Below, one piece after another: positions 1 to 8,848 of a stretch of DNA of 64,000 bases. The stretch spans positions 1 to 64,000 of the forward strand of contig NZ_JAIEUI010000016.1 in assembly GCF_022234545.1 (NCBI RefSeq), written 5' to 3'. The stretch's first letter is position 1, and every line of letters begins with the position of its first letter. A program made the translations under genes and the position numbers. Origin of the DNA: Paenibacillus piscarius (GTDB lineage: Bacteria; Bacillota; Bacilli; Paenibacillales; Paenibacillaceae). The notes under the pieces were generated by a model. That model was not told the DNA's origin. It made no database searches and saw nothing but the letters and a program-made list of their open reading frames with translations.

Positions 1-61
1 GCCCTCCAGCGCCGATGGTACTTGGACCGAAGGGTCCTGGGAGAGTAGGACGCCGCCAAGC
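1..61 (+). rRNA. rrf: 5S ribosomal RNA, 3' end (partial)
   Basis: The first 61 bases match the 3' half of a Firmicute 5S rRNA, including the conserved GAGAGTAGGACGCCGCCAAG tail at about 41-60. The rest of the rRNA operon lies left of the window. A perfect intrinsic terminator follows at once, so this is the end of the rrn transcript. Confidence 0.93.
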
Positions 62-63
62 AC

Positions 64-107
64 ACAAAAAAGACCACTGTTGATCACTCAGCAGTGGTCT
101 TTTTTGT
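64..107 (+). terminator. rrn operon terminator
   Basis: Perfect 16-bp inverted repeat (64-79 with 92-107), core AGACCACTG/CAGTGGTCT, 12-base loop, flanked by an A-run and a T-run, so it could work in both directions. It sits three bases after the 5S end. Confidence 0.93.
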
Positions 108-243
108 GTGTATGGGGCGGATGAAGGATACAGAGGGAGAGGCTTACGAAGGAAGTCGGAGAAGAAGTAGGAAGTAGGAGAAGGATCAGAAAGTAGTTGG
201 ATTTTCGACACTTGTTGAGGAAGAAAAGGGTGATCTTCGGACA

Positions 244-378
244 GCAGTTGGATAAACCACACTTACTGAATACAAATTTGGCCAAAGCCGCCGTAACGCT
301 CCTAACAGATGCTGTTTATCCAACTGTTTCGGCCGAACGTGCCGAAACCGGCGAAATAAGATACGTTTATCCAACTGC
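244..378. repeat. GTTTATCCAACTG inverted/direct repeats
   Basis: CAGTTGGATAAAC (245-257) is the exact reverse complement of GTTTATCCAACTG at 314-326, and a second GTTTATCCAACTGC lies at 365-378. The core GTTTATCCAAC recurs at 21616-21626 between purN and purH. The short open frames crossing this region have no ribosome binding sites, so I read the 108-477 stretch as non-coding repeat-bearing sequence. Confidence 0.6.
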
Positions 379-477
379 ATCAGGCGAACCGATCGGAACT
401 AATTAGAGCGGCAGGTTGCCTCTACTGCTACAGCCTTCTGCACTTGGTGCAATGAGGAGGAACAAGTAAGCTCTAGA

Positions 478-655
478 TGTGGACAGCTTGTGAGCAGATC
501 AAAGAAAAATTCAAACGGAAGAATACTTATGCACATGTGGATAGATTTTGTTTTTTTGATACTTCTCCCCAATTCATGTGGATATCCGGTACAATAATGT
601 GGATAGCTCCCGATAATTGGGGATAGATATACAAAGGAGTGTATAGTTATGGACA
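478..655. promoter_or_regulatory. Cluster of DnaA-box-like 9-mers
   Basis: Matches to TTATNCACA or its complement lie at 527-535 (TTATGCACA, exact), 536-544 (TGTGGATAG), 577-585 (TGTGGATAT), 598-606 (TGTGGATAG), 478-486 (TGTGGACAG) and 647-655 (TTATGGACA, overlapping the next start codon). The first two abut. Most have one mismatch to TGTGGATAA. DnaA-box clusters outside oriC are known in Bacillus; function here is inferred. Confidence 0.45.
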
Positions 656-1410
656 AGCAGAGCCAGCTTTTGTGGACAGAGGAATTTAGGGTTCATGCCA
701 GTGACACGGATTGTCGCTCGAAGGGCAGATTGTCCTTCCTGCTTGATATTATGCAGCGTGCGGCTGATTCGGCCGTGAGCAGTCTTGGGCTTAGTAATGA
801 CGGGATGCTTCAGGCGGGGATGGGCTGGATGGTCATTACCATGGACCTAAACCTTCAGCGGGAGCCCCAGCAGTCGGAGCAGCTTCGAGTACATACCTGG
901 AGTAAAGGCAATAAAGGGGCGCTCTGGCAAAGGGATTACCGGATCTATGACCATCAGTCTGCAGAACTGGCCTCCGCACGTTCGATCTGGGCGCTGGTGG
1001 ATATTGCGAAGCGGAAGATTCTGCGGCCGTCGGCTCTGCCGATTGCGGTGGAGCCGTATTTGGAGGATTCGGTCGGAGGCCTGCCGGACAAAGTAGTGAT
1101 TCCGCCGGAGTTTATTTTGCAGGAAGCTTATAGTTATCAGGTCAGATATAGCGGATTGGATAACAACAGGCATCTCAACAATGCGCGGTATGTGGATCTG
1201 TGCTGTGATGCGCTGACCTTGGAGGAATGGGAAGCGTTGGAGCTCACCGGCCTGCATATTACGTATGCACAGGAGGCTAAGTATGGCGAGGAAATAACCA
1301 TTCTGCGTTCTCCGCTAACTGAAGAGGGAATTTACATACAGGGGCAAGGCAGAGGCGGGGTGTATTTTGAAGCTTGTCTGAAGCTTAAGGGATCGGTTAC
1401 GCTCGGTTAG
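649..1410 (+). CDS. Acyl-ACP thioesterase
   Basis: Protein of 253 residues with the double hot-dog layout of FatA/FatB-like bacterial acyl-ACP thioesterases, which hydrolyse acyl-ACP to free fatty acid in the cytosol. The N-terminal half opens with an EEFRVHASDTD-type segment and a DIMQRAA helix. The second domain carries DNNRHLNNARYVD (about residues 171-183), equivalent to the catalytic Asn/His region of the family. The start is ATG 649 because AAAGGAG lies at 634-640. It stands alone, with a terminator directly after it and DnaA-box-like sites over its leader. Family assignment is firm; substrate chain length cannot be read from the sequence. Confidence 0.85.
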   Translation: MDKQSQLLWTEEFRVHASDTDCRSKGRLSFLLDIMQRAADSAVSSLGLSNDGMLQAGMGWMVITMDLNLQREPQQSEQLRVHTWSKGNKGALWQRDYRIYDHQSAELASARSIWALVDIAKRKILRPSALPIAVEPYLEDSVGGLPDKVVIPPEFILQEAYSYQVRYSGLDNNRHLNNARYVDLCCDALTLEEWEALELTGLHITYAQEAKYGEEITILRSPLTEEGIYIQGQGRGGVYFEACLKLKGSVTLG

Positions 1411-1432
1411 AGGTACTTAGACAGGATTAATG

Positions 1433-1470
1433 AAGGCAGTTACCCGTAATTTCAGGGGACTGTCTTTTTT
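1433..1470 (+). terminator. Terminator after thioesterase gene
   Basis: AAGGCAGT (1433-1440) pairs with ACTGTCTT (1459-1466) with one G-U pair, plus inner CCC/GGG, followed by a T-run. Confidence 0.75.
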
Positions 1471-1478
1471 ATAGAATT

Positions 1479-1553
1479 TATATGTTTTGGGGTCCCCGCA
1501 AAGTACCTGAGTCAACACCTACGCTAAAGCCCCACTTTGTGGGGTTATTTTGA
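1479..1553 (+). repeat. 75-bp dispersed repeat, copy 1
   Basis: Aligns without gaps to 44360-44434 with four mismatches. It holds the arms CCCCGCAAAGT and ACTTTGTGGGG, which form an 11-bp stem with a G-U pair. Both copies sit immediately behind an intrinsic terminator and upstream of a plus-strand gene. Confidence 0.8.
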
Positions 1554-1635
1554 TATTCGGCTATTTCCTGATATGTCACAAATACACAGACGGCATTCGT
1601 TATACAGGTGTAAAAGGAAAATGGAGGTGATTCTA

Positions 1636-2223
1636 TTGGAGCTAGGCAATCCCGGGGGCCCATTGAATCCAAACAAGATGGAAGAAGCAATTCAAAAGGT
1701 ACAAGCAGGTGACAGGCAGGCTTTCACCATTATCATCACTTCGTATGAAAGGCAGATCTATACGTACTGCTACTATCTCCTACGGAGCCGTGAAGAAGCA
1801 GAGGATGCTGTGCAGGATATACTCGTTAAGGTCTATCAGCAGCTGAAGCGGTATGAGCAGCGGGTTTCTTTTTCGGCCTGGCTGTATAAGGTGGCTTATC
1901 ATCATTGCCTGGACCAGCTCCGCAGGCGTAAACTCCGCAGACGGTTACTGTCCCTGTATAAAATGCAGCAGGCATCGACTCATCAAACATTACCGGAGGA
2001 TTCTCCAGTGGACCGGATGTTCGAAGACCTTAATCCGGAAGAGCGGGGGTTACTGATCCTGCGGGTGGTAGAGCAATACAGCTTCGAGGAAATTGCCATG
2101 ATTACCGGAAGCAGTTCGGCGGCGCTCCGCAAAAAGTATGAACGGCTCCGTAAAAAACTAATTCAGCAAAAAGCGGATGAAGGGGGAGGATGCGCTCGTG
2201 GAGAAGTGGCAGAATCAAACTGA
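1636..2223 (+). CDS. ECF-type RNA polymerase sigma factor
   Basis: An extracytoplasmic-function sigma-70 factor of 195 residues. Region 2 has the EEAEDAVQDILVKVYQ helix and an aromatic-rich SFSAWLYKVAYHHCLDQLRR segment. Region 4 has a C-terminal helix-turn-helix (YSFEEIAMITGSSSAALRKK). The start chosen is TTG 1636 because GGAGGTGA lies at 1622-1629 with good spacing; an ATG at 1621 would overlap that site. The 3' end overlaps the next gene by 26 bases, implying translational coupling to its membrane partner. Such pairs usually form a sigma factor/anti-sigma module answering envelope stress; the signal here is unknown. Confidence 0.85.
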   Translation: MELGNPGGPLNPNKMEEAIQKVQAGDRQAFTIIITSYERQIYTYCYYLLRSREEAEDAVQDILVKVYQQLKRYEQRVSFSAWLYKVAYHHCLDQLRRRKLRRRLLSLYKMQQASTHQTLPEDSPVDRMFEDLNPEERGLLILRVVEQYSFEEIAMITGSSSAALRKKYERLRKKLIQQKADEGGGCARGEVAESN

Positions 2224-3331
2224 GAAGCAGGTGCTGGAGCATATTCGCAGGAACATTGACAGAGTCCAGCTTCCGGTAGACAGCTATAAGGAGCAGATTA
2301 TGGACCGTATTGAACTTTTGGAGACTAGAGGAGGTAATAAATTGCTTAAAAAGACGTTAGCAGCCGCAAGCATAGCTGTAGTGATAGGTTTAGGTACGAT
2401 AACCGCAGGGTTCATCTCCCCCGCTTGGGCCGATACCTTGAGTCAAATTCCTGTCTTCAGCAGTATTTTCAAGCACACGGAGAACCCGGGACTGAAGCTG
2501 GCGGCGGAACAGGGCCTGACGACTTCACCCAATATGAGTGTAACCAAAGATGGGGTGACGGTAAGTGTTACGGAGGTATTCTTTGACGGAATCCAATTGG
2601 CCATCGGCTTTGAAAGAAAGGGAGTAGCGGATGAGCGGGTCCTGGCGGAGATTACGGATTATAAAACCCGTGAATTCGATCAATCGACCAAAGGGCTGCT
2701 GGGAATGCCGGAAGTTACACTGGCCTCCGGGGAGCCTCTGGGTTATGGTTCCTCTATCACAGGTGATGTAAAAGGACAACCGGACACCCTCTTATTGGAG
2801 CTTAGAGAACTGCATAATGCTTCGGCTCTCGGAGAGGAATTCAAGGTGAATATCCGCGTACCGGTTGCCCAGATCGCCGAGCCGTTTGAGTTCGAGGTAA
2901 CGGCGAGGAAGCCTGCGGAGGGAATCATCAGCCTTACCCCGGGCCAGGGAGCGGGCAAGGACTCCTTCCAATACAAAGTGAAGAGTCTGGACCTCACGCC
3001 TGCTGCCATGAGGATGATCATCACCAGTGAAGGGGAAGTGCCTGCATCACCGGAGCAGACAGATGAATATGGTCCCACTGCGGTATTCTATGAGCTTGTG
3101 GATGATGCTGGCAATGTTGCTGCTTCCAAGCAAGGCTATGCCTTGATGAAGGCCGTTCCGCATCCTATTGTGGATAGCCTGTACAATACCTTCCCGCAAG
3201 TTCCTAAGACGATTACGGTCAGACCGTATACCATGACTTTGGATGATGATCTGAAGCTCCTGTTGGATGACAACGGGAAACCGGTGAAGACTTATTACAA
3301 GGAACTTGAAACGACTATAGTCATTCCGTAA
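2198..3331 (+). CDS. DUF4179-type membrane protein, putative anti-sigma factor
   Basis: A 377-residue protein with a short cytoplasmic N-terminus, one transmembrane segment (about residues 50-70, LAAASIAVVIGLGTITAG) and a large extracytoplasmic part starting near PAWADTLSQIPVFSSIF, a pattern typical of DUF4179 proteins encoded next to ECF sigma factors. The GTG at 2198 is preferred because GGGGGAGG ends 8 bases before it; an in-frame ATG at 2177 would add seven residues. It overlaps the sigma gene, so the inferred role is to hold the sigma factor at the membrane. No zinc-binding anti-sigma (HxxxCxxC) motif is visible, so the anti-sigma function is inferred from context. Confidence 0.75.
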   Translation: MEKWQNQTEKQVLEHIRRNIDRVQLPVDSYKEQIMDRIELLETRGGNKLLKKTLAAASIAVVIGLGTITAGFISPAWADTLSQIPVFSSIFKHTENPGLKLAAEQGLTTSPNMSVTKDGVTVSVTEVFFDGIQLAIGFERKGVADERVLAEITDYKTREFDQSTKGLLGMPEVTLASGEPLGYGSSITGDVKGQPDTLLLELRELHNASALGEEFKVNIRVPVAQIAEPFEFEVTARKPAEGIISLTPGQGAGKDSFQYKVKSLDLTPAAMRMIITSEGEVPASPEQTDEYGPTAVFYELVDDAGNVAASKQGYALMKAVPHPIVDSLYNTFPQVPKTITVRPYTMTLDDDLKLLLDDNGKPVKTYYKELETTIVIP

Positions 3332-3413
3332 ACCTGGGAATGCTGGAATGGGACGGGTAAAATAGGTTGAGTCTGGCCCGCGTCTGCTGTGCAGATGCGG
3401 GTTATTTTGCTGA

Positions 3414-4319
3414 TTAGAGCAGCGTTAGCGGTATGTAGATTTCACTTATGGAGTCCGGATGATGGGGTCCCAGGTAGTCTTGGCCGTAGTATTCGAATTC
3501 ATAAGATAGATTCAGGCGGTACTCGGTTCGGGGCAGAAAAGCGCCGTAGATATATTTATAGGTAGAGGAAACCTCCGCAGAGGGTCCCTGATGCTTGAAT
3601 CTGAGATAACGTGCTGGCGGCAGAATGCGGATAGGCAGAGCGTCATTTGTTTGTTCAAAGCTGTCCTGAAGGGTACTCCCGGCAATTACAGGTCTTGTGC
3701 TGTTCAGCTCGCAGGCAATGTGAAAGGAGATTCCGTCATCTTCATAGTTATCCGGCCAATAGCCCAACTGGTAATACTGTTCTGGGAGCTTACGGTCCGG
3801 GATGCCGGAAAGATTGCTGAATAGTTGTTCCCATGCCCTACCGATGACCGATTGATCTTGGGTAACGGTAATGAATGGTCCCTGAAGCCTGATTTCACCA
3901 AGTTCAATTAGATCAGGAGTAGCGCTTTTCTGGCTAGACCAGTGCGGCAGATCGGTTTGCTGTATGCGATGGAGGAGCAGGGGGATATCCGGATTAGATT
4001 TATGGCGAATATGCGTGGGTGTGGTGTGCAGCAGTCTTTTGAAGGCCCGGGTGAAGGTCTCGTAATCATTGTAAGAATAATCCAGAGAGATGTCATGAAA
4101 GGTCCTCTGCGGTCTGCTTAGAATATCCCGCGCTGCCTCAGAAATCCTCCGTCTTGCCATATAATCGCCTGGCGTGAATCCGGTAACTCCCTGAAACAGG
4201 CGGATGAAGTGGTACAGGGAATAACCGGCCTCTCTGGAGAGGGCCGGAACAGACAGCGGCTGCTTCAGATTCGATTCAATATAATCAATGGCCTGCAGAA
4301 TAAGCTGACTGTTCTTCAT
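3414..4319 (-). CDS. AraC-family regulator with GyrI-like effector domain
   Basis: A 301-residue transcription factor. The first 110 residues carry two helix-turn-helix motifs of the AraC/XylS type (LSVPALSREAGYSLYHFIRLF and the TFHDISLDYSYNDYETFTRAFKR helix). Residues ~130-301 form a GyrI-like (SOUL/Rob/BmrR-type) effector-binding domain ending YEFEYYGQDYLGPHHPDSISEIYIPL. ATG at 4319 is preceded by AAGGGAGAGG, so longer upstream starts are unlikely. The stop lies 83 bases from the convergent DUF4179 gene and it is probably cotranscribed with trmO upstream (20-bp gap). Ligand unknown; Rob/SoxS-like multidrug sensing is possible. Confidence 0.85.
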   Translation of the reverse strand: MKNSQLILQAIDYIESNLKQPLSVPALSREAGYSLYHFIRLFQGVTGFTPGDYMARRRISEAARDILSRPQRTFHDISLDYSYNDYETFTRAFKRLLHTTPTHIRHKSNPDIPLLLHRIQQTDLPHWSSQKSATPDLIELGEIRLQGPFITVTQDQSVIGRAWEQLFSNLSGIPDRKLPEQYYQLGYWPDNYEDDGISFHIACELNSTRPVIAGSTLQDSFEQTNDALPIRILPPARYLRFKHQGPSAEVSSTYKYIYGAFLPRTEYRLNLSYEFEYYGQDYLGPHHPDSISEIYIPLTLL

Positions 4320-4339
4320 GACTTCCTCTCCCTTAAGTT

Positions 4340-4783
4340 CTACTCTGCAGTCCACTCCCCCCATGATGCAGCCCATGCAGGCACACGAACCTGACGAACA
4401 CGGTCCGTTGAAGGGAAATAAGCCTTGATATCAAGCACGGGCGTTCCGGGATAGGCATCCAGTCCGCTGATTTCAACAATCCCCTGCTCAAGGTCTACAG
4501 ATATAACATGCGCAACTGTGAGCCCAATCGGGTTAGGACGGACGGGAGAACGGGTCGCAAAGACACCGCTCACCGGGGCATCATAGGGAGGCTCGATCTG
4601 TGTAGTCCCCCTGAAGCTATCATCTGCAAATTCATGAATCCACCACAGGATCTGGCAGTGGCTGAACGCATCCAACCCCTTGAGGGCAGGTCTGTATTCG
4701 GGCTTAATCTTGAGATGCAGGTTCTGCGGTGTTCCGGTTACTACACCTACTGGTATAATATTATACAATTCTGAAGCGGGCAT
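4340..4783 (-). CDS. trmO: tRNA (N6-threonylcarbamoyladenosine37-N6)-methyltransferase TrmO-like
   Basis: A 147-residue protein of the YaeB/TsaA/TrmO family, which methylates t6A37 in threonine tRNAs using SAM. Family hallmarks are the N-terminal IPVGVV segment, LKGLDAFSHCQILWWIHEF and the signature FATRSPVRPNPIGLTV. The length equals the short single-domain form. ATG 4783 is preceded by AAAGGAG. It is transcribed with the AraC-type regulator downstream and diverges from topB. Confidence 0.85.
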   Translation of the reverse strand: MPASELYNIIPVGVVTGTPQNLHLKIKPEYRPALKGLDAFSHCQILWWIHEFADDSFRGTTQIEPPYDAPVSGVFATRSPVRPNPIGLTVAHVISVDLEQGIVEISGLDAYPGTPVLDIKAYFPSTDRVRQVRVPAWAASWGEWTAE

Positions 4784-4911
4784 TGGCTGTGACTCCTTTC
4801 GGCTACGGGATGATTATAGTCTATCTGAAGTGAAGGGAATTCAGCCTGATGATAATTGCGGACTTGTATAGCATGGTATAATAGGTTGTTGATTGGAGAA
4901 GGAGGAGAAGC

Positions 4912-7050
4912 ATGAAGGTACTGGTACTGGCGGAGAAGCCATCGGTGGCCCGTGAGATTGCACGGGTGCTGGGCTGCGGAAATAAGCAGAAGAGTTATAT
5001 GGAAGGTCCGAAATATGTGGTGACCTGGGCGCTGGGGCATCTGGTTGGCCTGGCGGAGCCGGAGGACTATAACAATAAATATGCAACGTGGGCGCTGGAG
5101 GATCTGCCGATTCTTCCCGAGAAGGCCAAGCTGAAGGTGCTGCGCGAGACCAGCCAGCAATACAAGGCTGTACAGCATCTGATGAAGCGGCAGGATATCG
5201 AAGAGCTGGTGGTAGCCACAGACGCCGCCCGTGAGGGTGAGCTGTTGGCCCGCTGGATTATGAATATGGCCGGATGGAAAAAGCCGTTCCGGCGGCTGTG
5301 GATCTCCTCGCAGACGGATAAGGCGATTAAGGAGGGCTTCGCCTCCCTGCGGCCGGGGCGTGACTTCGACCGGCTGTACGAATCTGCCCGCTGCCGGGCA
5401 GAAGCAGACTGGATGATCGGGCTGAACGTAACGCGGGCCTTAACCTGCAAGTTCGGCGCGCCGCTGTCGGCAGGGCGGGTGCAGACTCCGACGCTCGGGA
5501 TGATTATGGACCGGGAGAATGAGATTACCGGCTTCCGTTCCCAGGAATACGATCTGCTGACCGCCGATTTCGGGAGCTTCCAGGCGGGCTGGCGGGCGCA
5601 GGGCGGGGATGGACGAATTTTTGACAGAGAGAAGACGGGGGTTCTCAAGGATAAGCTTACAGGCCGCAGCGGACGGATTATCAAGGTCCAGAAGAGTGAG
5701 AAAAGCGAGCCGCATCCGCTGGCCTATGATCTGACTGAGCTGCAGCGGGATGCCAACCGCAAATTCGGCTTCTCAGCCAAGCAGACCTCAAGTGTGCTCC
5801 AGAAGCTGTATGAGCAGCATAAGCTGGTCACTTATCCGCGTACGGACAGCCGCTATCTGACCGCCGATATGACGGGGACGCTGAAAGAACGGCTCGATAG
5901 CGTAGCGGTCGGGCCTTACGCGACACTAGCCCGGCCGCTGCTGCGGAAGCCGCTGCCGGTCACGAAGCGGATTGTCGATGACAGCAAGGTCAGCGACCAC
6001 CACGCGATTATTCCGACAGAGCAGACGGTGCTGCTCAATCAGCTGAGTACAGAGGAACGGAAGCTGTACGATCTGATCGTGCGGCGCTTCATCGCTCTGT
6101 TCTATCCCCCAGCCCGTTATGATGCAGTAGCTGTGACTGTGAGCGTGGAGGGAGAAAGCTTCCATGTGAAGGGAACGACTGTCAAGGACGCGGGCTGGCG
6201 TGAGGTCTATGGCGGAGATATGAGTTCCGATGAGGACGAGGACGATGCCGGTGACGAGCCGGCGGCAGGCAGTGTGAAGCTGCCGGAGCTGCGGGAAGGC
6301 GACAGTGTGAAGGTGGAACGCTGCATCATCAAGCCTGGACGGACGCAGCCGCCGAAGCGTTATAATGAAGCTTCGCTGCTGACGCAGATGGAGAAGCATG
6401 GGCTGGGCACACCGGCCACCCGCGCCGATATCATCGAGAAGCTGGTCAGCTCGGATACGATTGAGCGGCAGGGCAATTCTCTGCATCCGACCGGCAAAGG
6501 CAAGCAATTAATTGAACTGGTATCCAGCCAGCTGCGCACACCGGAGCTGACGGCGCGCTGGGAAGCGGAGCTGGAGAAGATCGCCCGCGGGCAGGGGCGT
6601 CCGGAGCCTTTTCTGCAGGGCATCCGCAGTATGGCCCAGGAGCTGGTGTCCGGGGTAAAGAGCAGCGGAGCGGAATATAAGCCGCATAATGTCTCCAGCA
6701 GCCATTGTCCGGATTGCGGGACGAGAATGCTGGAGAAGAAGACCAAGCGCGGCAAGCTGCTGGTCTGCCCGAAGGAGGACTGCGGCTATACCCGTGCGGG
6801 CGAGAAGCAGCTGTCGAACCGGCGCTGCCCGCAGTGCCATAAGAAGATGGAGCTGAAGGATGGCAAGGCCGGCAAGTATGTGCAGTGCCTCGGCTGCGGA
6901 ATTACGGAGACGGTTGATAAGGATCACAAGCATATCAACAAGCGGGAGCAGCAGAAGCTGGTTCAGCAGTACAGCAAGACGGAGAGCGCCGGTAATAACC
7001 TTGGCGACTTGCTGAAGGCGGCGATGGAGGCGAAGCAGAAGGGGAAGTAG
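4912..7050 (+). CDS. topB: DNA topoisomerase III
   Basis: A type IA topoisomerase of 712 residues that decatenates and relaxes negatively supercoiled DNA. The TOPRIM domain starts at residue 1 (VLVLAEKPSVAREIARVLG) with acidic residues in TDAAREGE (103-110). The active-site tyrosine is Y308 in LVTYPRTDSRYL. The C-terminus has two four-cysteine zinc ribbons (CPDCG...CPKEDCG and CPQCH...CLGCG), found in Firmicute TopB but not in the short E. coli form. SD GGAGGAGAAG precedes the ATG. A linker rich in Asp/Glu lies near residues 440-455. Confidence 0.95.
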   Translation: MKVLVLAEKPSVAREIARVLGCGNKQKSYMEGPKYVVTWALGHLVGLAEPEDYNNKYATWALEDLPILPEKAKLKVLRETSQQYKAVQHLMKRQDIEELVVATDAAREGELLARWIMNMAGWKKPFRRLWISSQTDKAIKEGFASLRPGRDFDRLYESARCRAEADWMIGLNVTRALTCKFGAPLSAGRVQTPTLGMIMDRENEITGFRSQEYDLLTADFGSFQAGWRAQGGDGRIFDREKTGVLKDKLTGRSGRIIKVQKSEKSEPHPLAYDLTELQRDANRKFGFSAKQTSSVLQKLYEQHKLVTYPRTDSRYLTADMTGTLKERLDSVAVGPYATLARPLLRKPLPVTKRIVDDSKVSDHHAIIPTEQTVLLNQLSTEERKLYDLIVRRFIALFYPPARYDAVAVTVSVEGESFHVKGTTVKDAGWREVYGGDMSSDEDEDDAGDEPAAGSVKLPELREGDSVKVERCIIKPGRTQPPKRYNEASLLTQMEKHGLGTPATRADIIEKLVSSDTIERQGNSLHPTGKGKQLIELVSSQLRTPELTARWEAELEKIARGQGRPEPFLQGIRSMAQELVSGVKSSGAEYKPHNVSSSHCPDCGTRMLEKKTKRGKLLVCPKEDCGYTRAGEKQLSNRRCPQCHKKMELKDGKAGKYVQCLGCGITETVDKDHKHINKREQQKLVQQYSKTESAGNNLGDLLKAAMEAKQKGK

Positions 7051-7153
7051 CAGGGCAGGGCCAAGGAGAAGCAGGACTTGAATATGCCGCAATGAGGACG
7101 CTAGAGCCCCATAAAGTAAAATCGGCAGACGGATTAACGTAAACAGTGGAAAC

Positions 7154-7188
7154 GGGACCGGATGGCATAGCGTTCTAGCGCCGGTCCC
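7154..7188 (+). other. GC-rich hairpin between topB and MFS gene
   Basis: GGGACCGG (7154-7161) pairs perfectly with CCGGTCCC (7181-7188) across a 19-base loop. No T-run follows, so it is not a typical intrinsic terminator; it lies 12 bases upstream of the next ribosome binding region. Confidence 0.4.
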
Positions 7189-7215
7189 TCCAACTAGAGT
7201 GGAGCAGGTGATGAA

Positions 7216-8460
7216 TTGGCAGCGGTTGAACGGCTAGGGGATGAATTAGCACCGGCGGCTCGGGGCAGAATGGGGAGCGGCCGGTTTTACTTTTTGGGAA
7301 TTGTCTTTCTGTTCTGGTTCTCGTCTTACATCTATGTTCCGGTATTGTCCCCGTATGTGGAGCACCTGGGGGCTTCATATGTAATGGTAGGTGCGGTGCT
7401 GGGGGTCTATGGGCTGATGCAGATTCTATTCCGGCTGCCGATTGGCATCGGCTCGGATCTGATGAACCGGCGGCGGCCGTTTATCTATCTGGGACTGATC
7501 GCCAGCGGGGCAAGCTGCCTGCTGTTCCTGGCCGGTGCACACCCAGGATGGGCGCTGGCGGCCCGTGCAGTCTCAGGGATTGCAGCTTCCGCGTGGGTAG
7601 TGTACTCGGTGATGTTCGCGGGGTATTTTCCGAAAGAAGAGGCTGGGCGGGCGATGGGAATGCTCCAGTTCACCACGGTGATTGCCCAATTGACGAGCAT
7701 GATGATCAGCGGGTATATGGTTGAGCATTGGGGCTGGAATACGCCGTTCATCGTTGGGGGAATAGTAGCTGCTGGCGCTCTGCTGCTGGCCTTCCGTCTT
7801 CCGGAGCAGCAGCTTGAGAAGCGGAACGCGATTCAGCTTAAAGACCTGGCGGGCGTGGTCAAAGAACCGTTGCTGGTCAGAGTATCGCTGCTGTCGGTAC
7901 TGGCGCATTGTGTGCTGTTCATCACGATGTTCGGCTACACACCGAACCAGGCGCTGTATATTGGAGCGAGCAAGGAGAGTCTGGGCTGGCTGACGCTGGC
8001 CTTCATGCTGCCTCATGCCATTGCAACCCTGTACGGCTCGCGTCTATTCGGCCGATGGCTGGGCGACCGGGGGACGCTGGTGCTGGGTTTTGCCGGAAGT
8101 GCGGTGTTCACGCTGCTTATTCCGTCGATGCCTACGCTTGCAGCGCTGTGTGCGACACAGATCGGGAACGGGTTCATGCAGGGACTGATCTTCCCGCTGC
8201 TGCTGGGCAAATCTGTCTCAGGGGTAGCACCGTTCAAGCGGGCGACAGCCATGGGCTTCTATCAGGCGGTATATGCAATCGGAATGTCGGGCGGCCCGTT
8301 CGTGGCAGGATGGATGAGTGCAGGGTATGGCCTGCGCGGCGGCTTCTGGCTGGGGGCTGTGGCGGCAGGGCTGGCTGCGCTGTTGTCCTGGGTGTGGATC
8401 AGAGAGGCCGGAGCTCCGGGGAAACGGAGCAAAAGAGAGCGGCAGGGTGCGGGCCGGTGA
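7216..8460 (+). CDS. MFS transporter
   Basis: Hydrophobic protein of 414 residues with about 12 transmembrane segments and the major-facilitator layout. The first helix starts RFYFLGIVFLFWFSSYIY, the loop 2-3 motif reads RLPIGIGSDLMNRRRP, and a duplicated half begins near residue 210. The C-terminal tail is basic (KRSKRERQGAGR). I chose TTG 7216 behind GGAGCAGG (7201-7208); an ATG five bases upstream is out of frame and stops quickly. Substrate not identifiable. Confidence 0.8.
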   Translation: MAAVERLGDELAPAARGRMGSGRFYFLGIVFLFWFSSYIYVPVLSPYVEHLGASYVMVGAVLGVYGLMQILFRLPIGIGSDLMNRRRPFIYLGLIASGASCLLFLAGAHPGWALAARAVSGIAASAWVVYSVMFAGYFPKEEAGRAMGMLQFTTVIAQLTSMMISGYMVEHWGWNTPFIVGGIVAAGALLLAFRLPEQQLEKRNAIQLKDLAGVVKEPLLVRVSLLSVLAHCVLFITMFGYTPNQALYIGASKESLGWLTLAFMLPHAIATLYGSRLFGRWLGDRGTLVLGFAGSAVFTLLIPSMPTLAALCATQIGNGFMQGLIFPLLLGKSVSGVAPFKRATAMGFYQAVYAIGMSGGPFVAGWMSAGYGLRGGFWLGAVAAGLAALLSWVWIREAGAPGKRSKRERQGAGR

Positions 8461-8539
8461 TGCGGGGTTATTGGTTTTTTGCCGGAATGGGTAATATAAT
8501 AGAGAGTAGACAGGATGTCAGGAGGAGGGGCCGGGAAGG

Positions 8540-8803
8540 ATGGTCAAGGTGGTTGTGCTGTGGTTCCTGATCATTAATGTGATCGGGTACGTGGTGATGT
8601 CGGAGGATAAGGACAGGGCCCGGAAGAGGCGGGACCGTGTGCCGGAGAAGACACTGTTTCTGCTGGCGTTCATGGGCGGGGCACTGGGTGTGCTGATTGC
8701 CATGTACCGCAGGCGCCACAAGACCAGGCATACTTCCTTCAGACTCGGAATTCCGCTGCTGCTGCTGCTGAATATGCTGCTGTATGGGTATTTTTTACGG
8801 TAA
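8540..8803 (+). CDS. DUF1294 membrane protein
   Basis: A small 87-residue integral membrane protein with three hydrophobic stretches and a basic loop (RRRHKTRHTSFRLGIPLLL), the pattern of the DUF1294 family. The segment TLFLLAFMGGALGVLIAMY is the family core. A long purine-rich site (AGGAGGAGGGG at 8520-8530) precedes it. The function of the family is unknown. It follows the MFS gene by 79 bases and could be cotranscribed. Confidence 0.75.
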   Translation: MVKVVVLWFLIINVIGYVVMSEDKDRARKRRDRVPEKTLFLLAFMGGALGVLIAMYRRRHKTRHTSFRLGIPLLLLLNMLLYGYFLR

Positions 8804-8848
8804 GTCTCTTGTAGGATGGATCGTACTTAATAGAAAGAGGTGGCGTAT

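Noticed and set aside
97..406. Small open frames between the 5S rRNA and the thioesterase gene
   Set aside because: No ribosome binding sites; the sequence consists of repeated GTTTATCCAAC motifs.
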